DNA of 64,000 bases. It comes from Xiphias gladius (Eukaryota > Chordata > Actinopteri > Istiophoriformes > Xiphiidae). Below are positions 11,501-24,700 of the stretch, piece after piece. The DNA lies in contig NC_053413.1 in NCBI RefSeq assembly GCF_016859285.1, forward strand, positions 16,015,501-16,079,500. Direction: 5' to 3'. Within the stretch, counting starts at the first letter, position 1. Each line of letters begins with the position of its first letter. The position numbers and the translations under genes were made by a program. Under the pieces are notes generated by a model. That model searched no databases, was not told the origin of the DNA, and was given only the letters and a program-made list of their open reading frames with translations.

Positions 11501-13654
11501 GGGTACCTGAAGGCTAAAAGCTGAGGATCTCTACAAGGCTTTACCTATTTTCTGTTGGCAACAACCTTGGCCATTAGTCTCCCATCTATTAATGGAAAAT
11601 CTTTTACCTCATAAATATACTGTCAACAACTGGGAATATATATAAGGTTTTTGACCGTATAACCCTCGAGCTGTATTGATAGAAGCAGTTTCCACTGCAA
11701 AGTTCATGATAAACAAGCTTTGCCTCTCAGGTAAGCCAAAATGTCAAGATGACAATTTTACAAAATGCTTTTTTTTTTAGCTATTATAAGACGTCTGAAT
11801 TGTTAGAAATTTTGACCATTGAGATAGATATACATTCTGTGTTTTAGCCATGTTTAGTTTCAGTTATGTTGGAATGAACATGTTCAGCTTTAAAGTAATT
11901 TCGTGAATAATTTGCATAGTTTGCTCAAACATAAATTTTGGTTTTCATGTTTTGCTGGTTGCATTATCTTATCCTCTTTGACCCCACTGACCTGCCAATG
12001 GCTTAGTAATTTCTTAATTCATGTTGTGCAGACAAACTTTGCTCAAACCCACAGAACATGGATGTCAAGTTAAAATAACACTCTACTATGTCTACATTTC
12101 TACTATGTTTACATTCGGTGCCGAAGTGGGAAGTAAGGTGACATTCTTACAGTGCAGAAAAAAGTAAAAGTGTAAAGGTGGGGATGGATGGATGAGCATA
12201 AAAAGCATTTGACAACTTTATATTGCTATGCTATATTTTTTAAGTGTATTCTTTTAATTTTTGTCTCATTAATCTTTTATCTATCCTTTATCTTTAACTC
12301 GTATCTTTAACTTGTCTGTTTAATATGCACTAAAAATAAAGGTTGCATTCAAATCATGCATTCGATCATTTAGCAACAATGGCTCCATTACTGCCTTCCG
12401 TGAGAGAAGGTCTAGATCTTGGCACTGTGATCTATGCGACTTATAGAAGGGGTGACGGAGGTCACTGATACGAAATGTTATCACACAAGTAATTAATCAC
12501 GGGCGCCTGGTAATAAATTCATTCGATCTAAGTGAGATTCATTGTGCTGGACAGTGACCCTCAAAGGTCAAACCCCCGAGGTGTTGATCAGTCTTTGAGC
12601 CCTGTATTTGCACAGTGCATGGGGGAGTCCTCCGGTCCATACCAGTTAATCCCTATGCACATATTAAACGAGCCACTGCTAAGATTGAATTTAGATGTGT
12701 ACCTTAATGAGTGGAAACAATTTTACCACGGCGATTAAGTGTGACAGGAAATACACCCCGATTAATAAGATAACACAATATCAGATACAGAAATAAATAT
12801 TCTTTTTAATCTTGCCAATCAGTAGCTCTCTTTATATGAATTCACCAAAGTTAAATATTTTAATGAGACAATAAAAAGAAATGCTGGAAGTGCTAAAATA
12901 GTAAACGCTGGTTTTCCAAATCTTTAAAAAAAACAAAACACCAAATGCTGAGGTCCTGTATATTGTCTGGACAAATTTCACAGTATTGAGGTTTATTTCC
13001 AAAAAAAAAAAAAAAAAAAACCCTTGCAACAATTCATTTCACAGTGTTGGAATCACTGATGATGGGGCTTTGATTTGACCCCTTAGTGGAGAGGATGAAA
13101 GGTTAGAGGAAAGGAATGACTGCCAAATGTACTTGCATCGATTTCTTCTCCTCCATCATTCCTTTACCTGTCACTCACCATAGATGGAGTGATTTCTGGA
13201 ATGTCAGATGGGCAATCAGTGAGAGAAGAAGAAGAGGTAGTTTTTGTGGGTAGAAGACCAGAGGAAAAAAAAGGAACCTGGCCCTTATTTAAAGGGAAAG
13301 GCATAGTGTGAAGTTTGTCGGAGACAGAATATTGCACACAGCGAGCAGAGGAACACCAGGAGAACAGGAGATCTTGCATGCAAAGCAAATAGTTCAAGGT
13401 TGCCCGATTGCAGAATGAGGTGTTTGTTGTGAGCAGGTGTTAAAATTACACGTTTTGGCGGCACTGTGACAGTGCGTAGGCACTAGGGCTGTGTTCAGAC
13501 TGACAGTAGCACTGCAGTTGATTACTTTAAAACGTGAACACTACCTTTAGACGGAGGATAAAATGACTAACCTGGACTTGCTGGGTTGTATTTTATCCTC
13601 TCACCAGTACCCATAGATACATGCCCACACTTATAGGTGTTATCTTTGGAAAGC
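8543..13654. other. Long non-coding stretch
   Basis: No exon is supported on either strand. Visible features are a T-run at about 9780-9795, a short (AC)/(CACT) run near 10952-10985 and an A-run at 13001-13020. Some AT-rich, homopolymer-poor blocks could be conserved non-coding elements, but conservation cannot be judged from one sequence. Confidence 0.5.
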
Positions 13655-13800
13655 TAGGCTAGCTGTTTCCCTGTTTCCAATCTTTGTTCTAGGCTAAACT
13701 AACTGGCTGCTGGCTGTAGGCTCATATCTAATGAACAGACATGCGAGTGTATCAGTTGCTTCACCTCATTCGCCATCGGAAAGCAAATTAAGTGTTTTTC
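13655..13800. repeat. Interspersed repeat family B, copy 1
   Basis: The segment 'gctaggctagctgtttccct ... ctgctggctgtaggctcat ... acagacatgcgagtgtatca' aligns by eye with 58598-58775 in direct orientation ('ccaggctagctttt ... ctgctggcactagctttat ... actgacatgagagcggtatt'). It resembles a repeat common in percomorph fish; that identity is from memory. Confidence 0.6.
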
Positions 13801-16800
13801 CCGACTATTCCTGCAACACAATGCAAATTTCGGGATAAATGCCTGCTAAGATACACAAATCTGCAGCTCTTTCTCTCCATACCAAACCGAAGTTTTTCCA
13901 CATCTAAAAACTGAGCTTTTAATAGTGCTTTCCAATGAAAACACAAACCAAAAGATGAAGAAGATAAAGACATTTAGCTGTCTTCCTACCGTTATGGTAA
14001 ATGACAGCACGGCGGCACTTCTTTTTCGCGTATAAAGTTCTTGCATGGGAGTTAGGATTTAGCTTCATTTTTAAAATCGTATAACATGTTTACCATATGC
14101 TAACCAAATGAATTTTGTTGGCGGCCGCTACACCTTTCAATATGGAACACGAGATAGCTCTGTTAAAGTACAGTGTAGTGCTGTGATTCATTTTCATAAG
14201 CTGAATGAGGTCTTTACTGACATTTACCACTTGGCTTCTAATTGTCTGGGAATGGAAGCCAAGTGAACTCAACGGAGCACAGCAGATTTGTGTGATGCTA
14301 CTTCTTTTGAGTCAGTTGCATGAGACATGGGGTCAACCACTGTGCTTTCCACACTGCTCATCGTTTGCTGTTCTACTTGTGCTCTGCTCGCCTCCACCGG
14401 CTGTGTTGTAATGTACTGAACCGCCTGATAGGACCATGTTGATCCAAGCCTGACAGGAAATCAATAAATTGTATTCCCTTAGAAGCAGTGTTAGTGGATA
14501 TAAAAAATGTCTTTTGAGTTCAATCTTGGAACATGAAAGGGATCAACATGTAAGGGGTATCGGTGTGGTTTAACTTCTTTAGACTTTGGTATAAATAAAC
14601 AACAAAGTGGTCACAGGACTTAGGAAGAGATTTGCTGCAGTGCAGTATTGGATTTTTTGCTACCACTGTGAATACATTTGTTTACAGATAATGAAGGTGT
14701 ATTCTTATGTGCCCTCTTATACACGCGGTGTGTGCATTTTTTTTTTTTTTACATATTTTATCCCCCTGGGACTTGCCGATGCAGATCCTCAGTGACTGAT
14801 ATACAGCTCTGCTTTAATACATTATTTGTAGAATATATAGAATAAGTATATATTTGTCCCTAAACACAGTGATGTTTACACTTAGTCCAATAATCCTTGT
14901 TTTTGATTTTCAATTTGACTGGTTACTCATGGCTTAAAAACTTTCCAAGTGTCCTCACCAATATGCAGATTTTTTGTTCCGGCCATTCAGTTAAAAGGAC
15001 AGAGGGGCCCGAGATTTGGTTGCACACTGTGTACCTACAGCTTCAACCTTTAGCTCATCTTTTTCTGACACTTACCGTGTCAAAACATTCCCTGAAGTCA
15101 GATGTGCAGTGGGCCAATTAAATTCTACAGTAAGACCGTGTGGTCATCAGGGCATAACCCCTGTGCGAGACTGTGTTTTGTAGTCTGCTCAAGTCTCTCT
15201 CTGCACCCTGCCAAGAGACTGGCAGTGAGGCAAAAGTAGCAGCTCAAACAGAAGGTGGTCTGATCAGCTTTATAGATCTTCACTACAGGGGTTGCACACT
15301 GAGAGCCTCCACCTTTGTTCCGACTTAACGCCCAACGTCGTCATGAAAATTCTCTCACCTCTCTGCATGTCAGTGTCAGGCACTCTGCCTCTCTTGTTCG
15401 CATTCTTAATTCACCTGTTTATAGCCCCCCCCCCCCCACACACTTGTTAAATCCTTGCAGTTGGGCTGTTAAAGTCTAGCAATTGGTGAAACATGACAGT
15501 AAGATTTTGCAGGGGGCTCACTTTGATTATGATGACGACAAAGGAATAAAACACTTTGTCAGGTCCTCTTTTTTCCATTTCCACCAGATAAATTTAACGG
15601 GGGCCACTGTGCTAATGTGTGGCGCTTCTGACGAGCAACAACGTCACACTCAGCCTCTTAGTCAGAGAGCAACTCTTGTAACAAAATGTATTTCTTCTCT
15701 GAAGGCTTTCTGGCATCAACACCGCCTATCGCAGCTATTGTCTGCAATCTCTCTGTTTGTGGCTGTAGTGGTTTGTTTTTCGTGAGAGTATTCATTAGAC
15801 AGATTATGCTGTGTTGTACTTCGACATACAGTAGTTGCAGAAATGATTTCAACCTCACCCCAGCAAGACTTTAGACAAGCTGTGAATTTCTCTCAGAACA
15901 TTGTTCAAAGCCTCAGCAGCTCACCCAAAGTGTGAACTGTAGCGTAAGCCTCAGCTGGATGAACAGTAATGAATACGGTACTTTATGATTTTTGCCTGTA
16001 CTATGTCTGCTGCTGCTGCAGCCTGTCTTCTAGTTTATTGCACTTCAGTACTTCTGTTCAGCAGAGACGAAAACAAGCAGATATCTCGACCGCACACCTA
16101 AACAGTCTTTTGATTTGGTTCAGAGGTGTGACGGCAGAGATGAATGGCCCCAATAGTGGTCAACCTCAACCATTCACTCGATGCAGCGATGAGTCTGAGG
16201 CTCCACCCCGCCTCTTACTGTGGTGGACACATGATGGTGAGGCACAAGTTTGACAAATGCAGCAGCTTGGTCCTCCAATGTTACGTTCTCGGTAGGAAAA
16301 CTAAGAGGAAACGCAAGCTTTCATCTTGCTATGTTTGTTACTTTCCTATATATTTTTTTGCTATTAACTGTTTGGACGGAAAAAGAGGTCAACACTAAAT
16401 AACAACACAACAATGAAACAATAATATCCCGTTATTTTAATTTCAAAACAATTTCCCTGTAAGTTCATCCTCTCATTTCCCTGCCTATGCTTTTACCATG
16501 TGCTTCAAGCATCTCTTTGTGTCCACCGATTACTACATAAAAAAAGCCTTCTGTTCCGTAATATCCACATGGACTCATCATTCATATCCAGGGAGAATAA
16601 TGACATATCTATTCAGGCAGTGTTTTTAAGAGTCAGTCCTCTCATTAGTCTTTTGGAGAGCTAATGGTATCTCTGATCTATGAGATAATGATGGGGTGTC
16701 AATGTGGAAAAACTCACCACAAAAATCCTGATTTTAGAAAGCATTAAAATCAAGTAAAAACCGCACCCGTGTCTCACAAAACAAATATCAGCCAGATAGG

Positions 16801-19800
16801 AAATGAAAGACAATTACATATTTGGACTGTATGTAGGTATTGTGCTGGTAACAACCCTGGGTTTAATTGAATGAGTTAATTTAGCATTTATGCACATATT
16901 CTTTTGGCTGCTTATCACTGGAATCCTTTTGTCTAACTGAGACCCAGATGTCTGATTGAGGCTTTCCAATGCTAAACAGATTTATCTAATTAATATGTAA
17001 GCTGCAAATTTCAACTGAGGTTGAATAATATGGATGGCAACTCCAGGAAGAAACACAGTACCTCAAACAAACGATATAACACGCAATTCAAGCTCTTGCA
17101 TATGTGTGAAAAGGTTGAAGGTACAATACATTCTGCCAAATGGTTCTTAAGAGTAGGAGTTATGATGAAAATACAACCACACATATCAAATGAATTTGTA
17201 AAAAATCTGCCACATTTTTTCCTCTTAATTTCATTCTATCTGTAGTAATAGTTGATATGATTACCAGAAAAGTCATATAATTTTCATGTTAAAAGCCTTT
17301 GAAAAAAAATCTACTGTTTGTTACCTGCATTTTTGATTGCTAAACACGGTTCCATTTAAAATACAAAAGCATAACGTCGTCCTTCTTTGAAGTGTGAATT
17401 AATAGTGATGAAGCATAAAATATAATGATTTTTTTTTTTTTTTTTAGAGCCGGTTCAATATTCTAATCATTAAATGTGTGAGTTTAAAATAATCCATCAT
17501 TACTCTTGGCAGTTTCACCCGCTGCACTGGCACACCATCCTAGAGGGGTGGTGGTCAGCTCCAATTTAACTTTAGTCATAATGAGCAGGGAGGTGCAATG
17601 AGAAGCCTGATCTCGTTAGATAAGTGACACCAAATATCATTGAAGGGGACTAGGAGCACGTGATAACTGTACAGCCTGGCATATGCCACATCAAGGCACG
17701 ATGAGGCTCCTGTCACAGCTTCTCACATCACTTCACTTTAACTGCGCTGTTGTGCCGTCGCAGCTTAATTGGAGTGATTTTGGGGTGTTTGGTTATACAT
17801 GTGACAGACGGAGAAAAGTGTCTTGACTGGATTCAGCCACCTTCTATAAATATTCCCCCTCAGCCACAGCCACAGCCAGTGTTCAACTCAGAGGAGAGGT
17901 AAGAGTGACACCTAGTGTCACTCACCGTAGTAACATACTGTATTTAGAAGAGGCTTCCATGAGGAAAGTGTAAATGAAACGTACATGAGCAGTGACACGT
18001 GAATCATCGTCCTAATAAATGGAAAAATCTCTACCTGTCTTTCCGTCCGTCCTTCAATTCAATGGACTTCAAACTTGGCGGGTGTATTGCTGAGGATCCA
18101 AGGAGGTGTAGTTTCGACCGGGAAGCCGTTTGGATGAGCAGCTGTCGAGACCCTAACCCTAACCCCGCTCGACACCGTAGCCTCAATCCTCACATAAGCC
18201 GAATGATGCTTTGAAAACAGATGAATGCCATAAATAATGATGTCACGTAACTGTGACGTCACAGGTTCACAGGTTAAAGTTAGACAAGTTGGAAACAACG
18301 AATAATTGCACTGTCTTTAATGAATGCAAAACAGCAATTTCAATAAGGCCTGTTGCATGCAGTAACATGCACTTTCGGTGATTAAATTATTCGCAAGCCA
18401 AACAAATCACCTGCTGGTTGTGCTTTCCCAAGACACACCATGGAGACATTACTTTGTCCTGTGCGTTGCTAGCCACGAAAATATCTCGCACATGCCACTG
18501 CAAACTATAAATCCCGAGGCCAAAGTCAATAGGGGGTTAAGAAGTTTCTGCGCTCCACATTCTTGGCAGCTGAAGGCACCACTCCATCTTGAACTCAGAC
18601 GGAGCCAAGTGTCCTCAGACACTCTGGTGGAGGGTGAAAACACCCTATCTGGAGAGATTGTTTTCACAGTATGCCGAAAACTAATTACAAGCAATAAATT
18701 AATTTCACGCTACTGCTTTAGAATTAATTGCATCTTTACAGAAGTGACTGGAAGTGATGGCTCAAGCAGTTCTGATAAGGGTGGACACACTAAGTGGTCT
18801 ATTGAATTATGTGGTTTATCAGTGCCATTGCTTTACATAGGGATGCACTTGATAATCCTTGAAGAATTTATCTAAAATTCTCGTTTGTTGTCGTTTTAAT
18901 TGCTGCTAAGGTATTTTTGTCAAGCAGCCCCCATGGCGCACACCATATGTTAGAACAGCTGAGCATGTTGTTTTGTCAGAGTAGGCCTTTACAGTAATGT
19001 TTCTTTTGAACTACATAACTATGCTCATACAGATGAAAATGTGTAAAAATGTGAATTCATTGTAGTGAAACAGTGAGGCCGAATAAGTGTTTTATCATAT
19101 AACATCTGCTACTGTCACGTCAAACTCTGTCCTCCCGAGTTCTCATTTTGAAGTTACATGATACATTTCACACTCACTGAATGGGTGTGTCAGATTATTT
19201 TTGCTATTCAAGTTGCATTTACTTCTAGATCTCAATGCTAAATCATCACTGTGAGCACTTCCTTAGTCAGAAAGTCCTAACGAAACTACGCAGACCATGA
19301 ACTCTTATATGTGCAACATCTGGCCCTTGGTAAAAAGTCATGTATGGTAATTCCTCGGAAATGTATATGTGTTTCTAAAAAGGCTTATGGATTTGAATCA
19401 TTGCTGTTTTTCACAGCAGATTTCTACAATGTAAATAAAGGTTTTGATTTCTGCAGAGAATAGTAATTAAAAAGGAAAAAAAACCCACTTTTTTTTATTG
19501 GTGATATGGATATTAGAGCTGCTGCGTGTGTTTGGAGTACCTTCTTTAGATATTTGGGTTAACTGCTTATTTTCATTATTTTTGAGTTATGTGACTTTTC
19601 AAGATTCTCCTAATTGGCCCCAGTGGGATTTTGAGCAAAAACCCTTGATGTTCACATCTCGTTCTCATCCCCCCTATGATGGTGACAGTATTATTGTAAT
19701 CTGTGCAGATAATATTGTTGTTGTTTTAACAAGATTCCAATGTTTCATCATAGCGAGGGACCGGCTTCGTTCCGAGATCTACCCCCCCCTGCTCTGCTTT

Positions 19801-21267
19801 CTGCTGTAATCTATAATGCTTGTCACCACAATCACATGACAGATTGTCCCTTCTAGACCCTATAATTATATTTCCAGCTTCGGATTCACAGTTCATCACA
19901 CTAATGCACTATTTGCACGTCATCAGCAAAAATTGGGGACTTGTTTACTAGCACCAATACTTTTAAAATATTTTCTCTTAATTAATAATCCATAATCTGC
20001 CTAAGCGTAATAAGATCAAGAACTCGTGGTGGATTTAAATTTGGGTTTCAATACATTTGTTATTCTGTATTATTTATTTATGGAGGTCTGTGCATATTGT
20101 AGCAAAGATTGTTATCTACAGAATCTCACCATTTTAAATTTTAATCCAACCATTTTGTTGTCAATAATTAATTAAAAGTGATGTTGCTTGGACCCCACAG
20201 TGACTTTCCTGGAAAAACTACTGGAAAATCTGTTTCAAAGGCTAATGAAGAATTTTACTCTGAACAAAATAAGTAGATCACAATTATTGTGTAGATTAAC
20301 TCTGTGGCAACAGGTGCTGCATCGTTGGCCTGGACAAGAGTGGAAAATTATGGGAAAGGAAAAATGACAGTAGGTCCACCAGCTTGATCAGCAGAAGGCT
20401 GGTGGTAAATATTAGCTAGGAGGTAGGGAGATTAACGTTATGCCCTTCATATTGTGCAAGCTCAGAGTGCCACACCTTGTAAATCATTCACCAGAGTACA
20501 CACAGAGGCTGAGCACAGTGAGCAACTGTTTCTGCTCTATAAAGCTGGTCTATCTTAATCCCAAAGTACAGATTCAAAACAGCAGAAATATTTTTTTTAT
20601 TTTACAAGTTAATGTTTGTAACAAAAAAATGCTGTAACATGGGATCAGAGCTGTGAGTAAAGCCTTTAGTGCATATAGTGGAGTTAGTTTAACTTCAAAA
20701 TGCTTCTAGTCTGCTCAATAACAAATGTATTTTATAAATCTTATTTGAAATTTAATTTGCTTCAAATTAAGCTTGTATAAAACTAAATCTGGTACACTAA
20801 AAAATTCACCAAGAGACACATTCTTTAATGACAATGTATAATTCTAACTTTAACAGCCTAATACACACATATGGGAATGTCAGATCCCCTTTAATTATCA
20901 GATTCAAGAACATGTTTCTGCACTGGTTAGCTTTCTATTTATCTGCTAAATCTTGTATTCAGGAAGTTGAAGGCAGTGTCAAAAACACCTCACTCCTCCC
21001 GTTCACGCCCTTGTGCTGATTTTTGCAGGATTACTGTCTGAATGTTGCAATAACCTCGGTGACAGAGGGGTTGAAACTTCGCCCAGTTGACTGTCAGGAG
21101 TTGCGCTGGAATGTGTTTGCACAGATATTTACTGAATGATTTGGAAAACCAGTGGAACTCAGTCAATATTGTTGTTTATAACTAACAAATAATTTTTAAA
21201 ATGTAATTTGAAATGAAGTATTTTCATGTTAAATATTTTTAAAAATGCCGTTGTATTATTCTCTTAT
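13801..21267. other. Long non-coding stretch 3' of the desmocollin gene
   Basis: No gene is supported. A 13-base C-run lies at 15425-15437. Near 18152-18165 there are two copies of ccctaa, far too few to suggest telomeric sequence. The longest ORF, 165 codons at 18378-18875 (+), shows no domain, signal peptide or family likeness. Confidence 0.5.
15425..15437. repeat. Poly-C tract
   Basis: Thirteen consecutive C residues followed by acacac. A simple-sequence tract with no sign of function. Confidence 0.9.
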
Positions 21268-21273
21268 TTTATT
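21268..21273 (-). terminator. Candidate polyadenylation signal of desmocollin
   Basis: The forward tttatt is AATAAA on the minus strand, about 495 bp past the desmocollin stop codon. It is the first canonical hexamer I noticed downstream. Its use is an inference, since no clear GU-rich element was identified. Confidence 0.35.
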
Positions 21274-21766
21274 TAGGTGTTTTTATAACAATTTGTCATT
21301 GAAAATTTATCAAAACTATCAAATTTAGCAAACAATTTAAAAGCAGTCACACAAATGCAAAATTGTATCATTTACTGTGAATAATAACCAAAATACCTGA
21401 AGTTGTTACTAACTGATAGAAACCCCAGAGCCCTTCACTGCATATATCAATACAACAACCATCATGACCCTGCAAAGACCAAGACTTTAAAGGTAAACCA
21501 CACGTTGATACACAGCAATACACAACATATAGAGTATGTACAACATAGTTTTCAGTGCAAAAGACTTTTACCCAAAAGCAGCATAAAGAAAAAAAGAAAA
21601 AACTTATAACAAAAAGCAATAGCAGAGCAGTGTGTGCACAAACTGACACGGCCTGCTTGTTCTTTTCTCTCATTCATGTTCGGGGGCATACCAAGAATGC
21701 AGATCCGAGGCCTCTCCACATCCTGTAGAGTGAAAAGTAAACACCCTCATTTTGGATCTTCATTGT

Positions 21767-24700
21767 TCATGTCTTTGTGCAGAGGTCTGCAAGAGTTTTG
21801 AACTTTGGTCCGAGTGTGTTTAGGAAGTCGAGGTTGTCGTTGTCGTCGTAGTCACTGCAGCATCCCACGGAGCCAGCTGCAGAGCCCACCCCCTCAAACC
21901 CGTAGGAGTGGATGATGTCGTCTGCGTACCGTCTGTCTTCCTCCGTTCCCAGATAGGTCAGCTTCTATTAGACAAAGTGGAAGGGAGAGGAAGCGTGTTA
22001 TTACTCTGAGTGGACTAAGCCTGGGTGATGGGAGTTGAGATACTACACCATGTGCAATACAAGGCTAGTCAGGATATGACTGGCAGACAGATATTACACG
22101 GTGAACAAACAACTCACCAACAAATTACAGAAACAATAATTCTCGCCAAGAACTTGAGGATTATTAAAGTTTACACATGATACTATCACAGCGTGAGATC
22201 AAGATTGTATTAGACATGAGAGCACCCTAAGCTCTTACAGATAACAAAAAAGTTATTAAGCCTCAGAGAAAAAAACGTGAGTGTATCTGGACACATTTAA
22301 TTCTGCCGCTTTGTGTTACTTTTTGTGCTAACATCCACTCTCAGACATATTTCTGTTGCTCTATATATATATATATATATATAACAAAAATCTTAAGCTG
22401 TCTTTAACTATAAAACAACATTACCTGGTGTAGATAGTGACCATTTGTTTGCCAGGTGTGAAGAAGAGCTGAGTCCTGGACAAGGTGTTTGTTGTCAAAG
22501 CTAATGCCACTACCAGCAAGCTGACTATCAAACATATCACTATAGTGTTTATACTGGCTAGAATAAAAGTCTCGGGTATCAGCAGCAGACACATGTATGC
22601 TATTAGCTCCAATTGTGTTAAAGCCCTTGATCTCCGACCATTGTGCATCCGGTACAGGCTTAACTTCGTATTCTTTTGTTCCAACCGGGGGGCAAATGAT
22701 GAGAGTAGAATCCTGTGGAGCAAATCAACAAAACAAAAACAAGAAATCAAATAACAATTAAAAAATGAAGCACAGAAAAAAAAAGTTCATATGAAAATGA
22801 GGTTTCTTTACAAGGGTATAAGCTTTCATAATTACGTCCTTACCACTTCATCCCCTTTGCCCTCGGTGTTTGATTGGAGCAGGAATCCACCACTGTCTTC
22901 TGTACGTTCAAAATCCAACTTCTCGCTCTTTGTCACACAGAGAAGGGCAAGGGGTATACCTGCAGTAACAAAGCAGGACTGTTAGAAATGACTGCACAAG
23001 GAGTGCATGTTCCTGATAAAAACTGCTCCATGCGTGGTAGGCATCACAAGAGGGAGCATATTTGTAACGTAGTGCACAACATGCAATGCATAATTCAGCG
23101 ACAACTGCATCTTAAACTTTCCATCGTGACCCTGAACCTCTCTACACATGCATGAGCACAAAACTCCAGTTTCATTACATACACAGTGCAGCCTACACAA
23201 GTCTGCTGGCAAGAGTATAGCAGTGGGGTACTCACAGAGCAGTAGGAGGAGGGCCAGAGGCAACAGCATAGCCAGCAAAGCCAGTCCCCCTAGTGACACG
23301 GAGCTTTCCTTGTCCAAGCAGGCTTCATTAATGCACTGGCAGATTCTTACTGCCACCGTCTGTCTTGTACCGAAGCCCTGCAGATCTGTAACATCCATGG
23401 GAACATTGTAGATCCCCGTAGGAAGCTCTTTGATATGCTTCAATGTAGCTGCTGTGTCTAAGGAGGAAAGGTATTTTTAAAAAATAAATTAAATTTTAAG
23501 AAAAGACTTACATTTCTCCAAGAAATAGCAACGCAACATTGTGCAGAAAACTTTCAACTTGAAGTTAACGCTTAGGGACAGATCAAGTGTTCAGTATAAT
23601 GATTTTAACAAATACTTCACCCAAAGATCTAATTTCTTACTCCACTAAATTGTTATAAATTAAACTTTATACAACGAAGTTACAAGGAGTTCCACCTCAA
23701 AGTGCTATGTCATAAATATCTTACTTATTGCAGGATTTTTACTTGTAAGGGACTATTTTTTGGGTGTGGTATTGCTACTTTTACTTAAATAAATGGTCTG
23801 AATTCTTCTTCCACCAGAGTTGATGTTGGTATCAGCCTCGAAAATTCATTATCAGCGGAGCTTTAAATGATCAGCATAATACCTGCTTCTGGCTCCTTCA
23901 TTGGAATGCTTCGGTTAGATTTTGTGGTAGCCGTTTATTTTGAATGCTTTCACCAAAAAGAAGGTGTTTTGGAGATAGTAAAGACATGAATAAATTACTG
24001 AGACGTGGATTATGTTGTGCAAGTAGTTTGAACCATTCTTACAGAGGCTGTATAGATGTTTCATTAATGTTTTACTGTGGCTAAACATGTCTCAAAGTTT
24101 TTATCAAAACTGTCCCATTAACCATTTTCTCCGTCAGACAGAGATAGATCAAATGGGTCAAAATACAAAAACCTACCATTTAATCTTGTCACAGACCATT
24201 TGCCATCTTTTTCTTGAGGCAAACTAAAGCTGAAAGGGGAAGAAAAAGGAGACTGGTCTTTGTCTTCAGCCACAACCAGCACCGAGCCAAGCTCTCCTTC
24301 CTTCTCACACAATACCAGCTTGTTGGGGAGCGCTGGCACGTTGTCGTTGACATCCTCCACCTGAATGATGACTGTTCCGGTGCCTGTTTTGGAGCCTGAA
24401 ATGCATTAGTATTATATTAGTGCTCCACAAACATGTTGGACATGTTGGTACTGCGGAAAAAAAAAGGGATAGACGTAGTTGCCTCACATTCTAGCCTCAC
24501 TTGAGTGTCAGTCATCTGGAAATTTCAAATTCTGACTGGGATATAAAATTATACCAGATAACTATGAGTCATTGTTAGTGACTGGTCACGTCACGCGTGT
24601 TCTCAGACAAAGCCCAGTCAAATTTCACAGTTTGATCAGACAGATACTGGTGAGGGTGGAGCTGGTGTTAGTAACAATCGGCTGGTATAACCGCAGCATC

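Noticed and set aside
18150..18168. Telomere-like ccctaa motif
   Set aside because: Only two units; far too short for an interstitial telomeric array.
18378..18875. Plus-strand 165-aa ORF
   Set aside because: No signal peptide, domain, repeat or recognisable similarity, and its length is within what chance allows in 64 kb.
23822..24165. Possible extra desmocollin exon between exons 12 and 13
   Set aside because: Exon 12 ends one base into a codon and exon 13 supplies exactly the missing two (Asn-Asp-Thr), so no further exon is needed and none with matching phase is seen.
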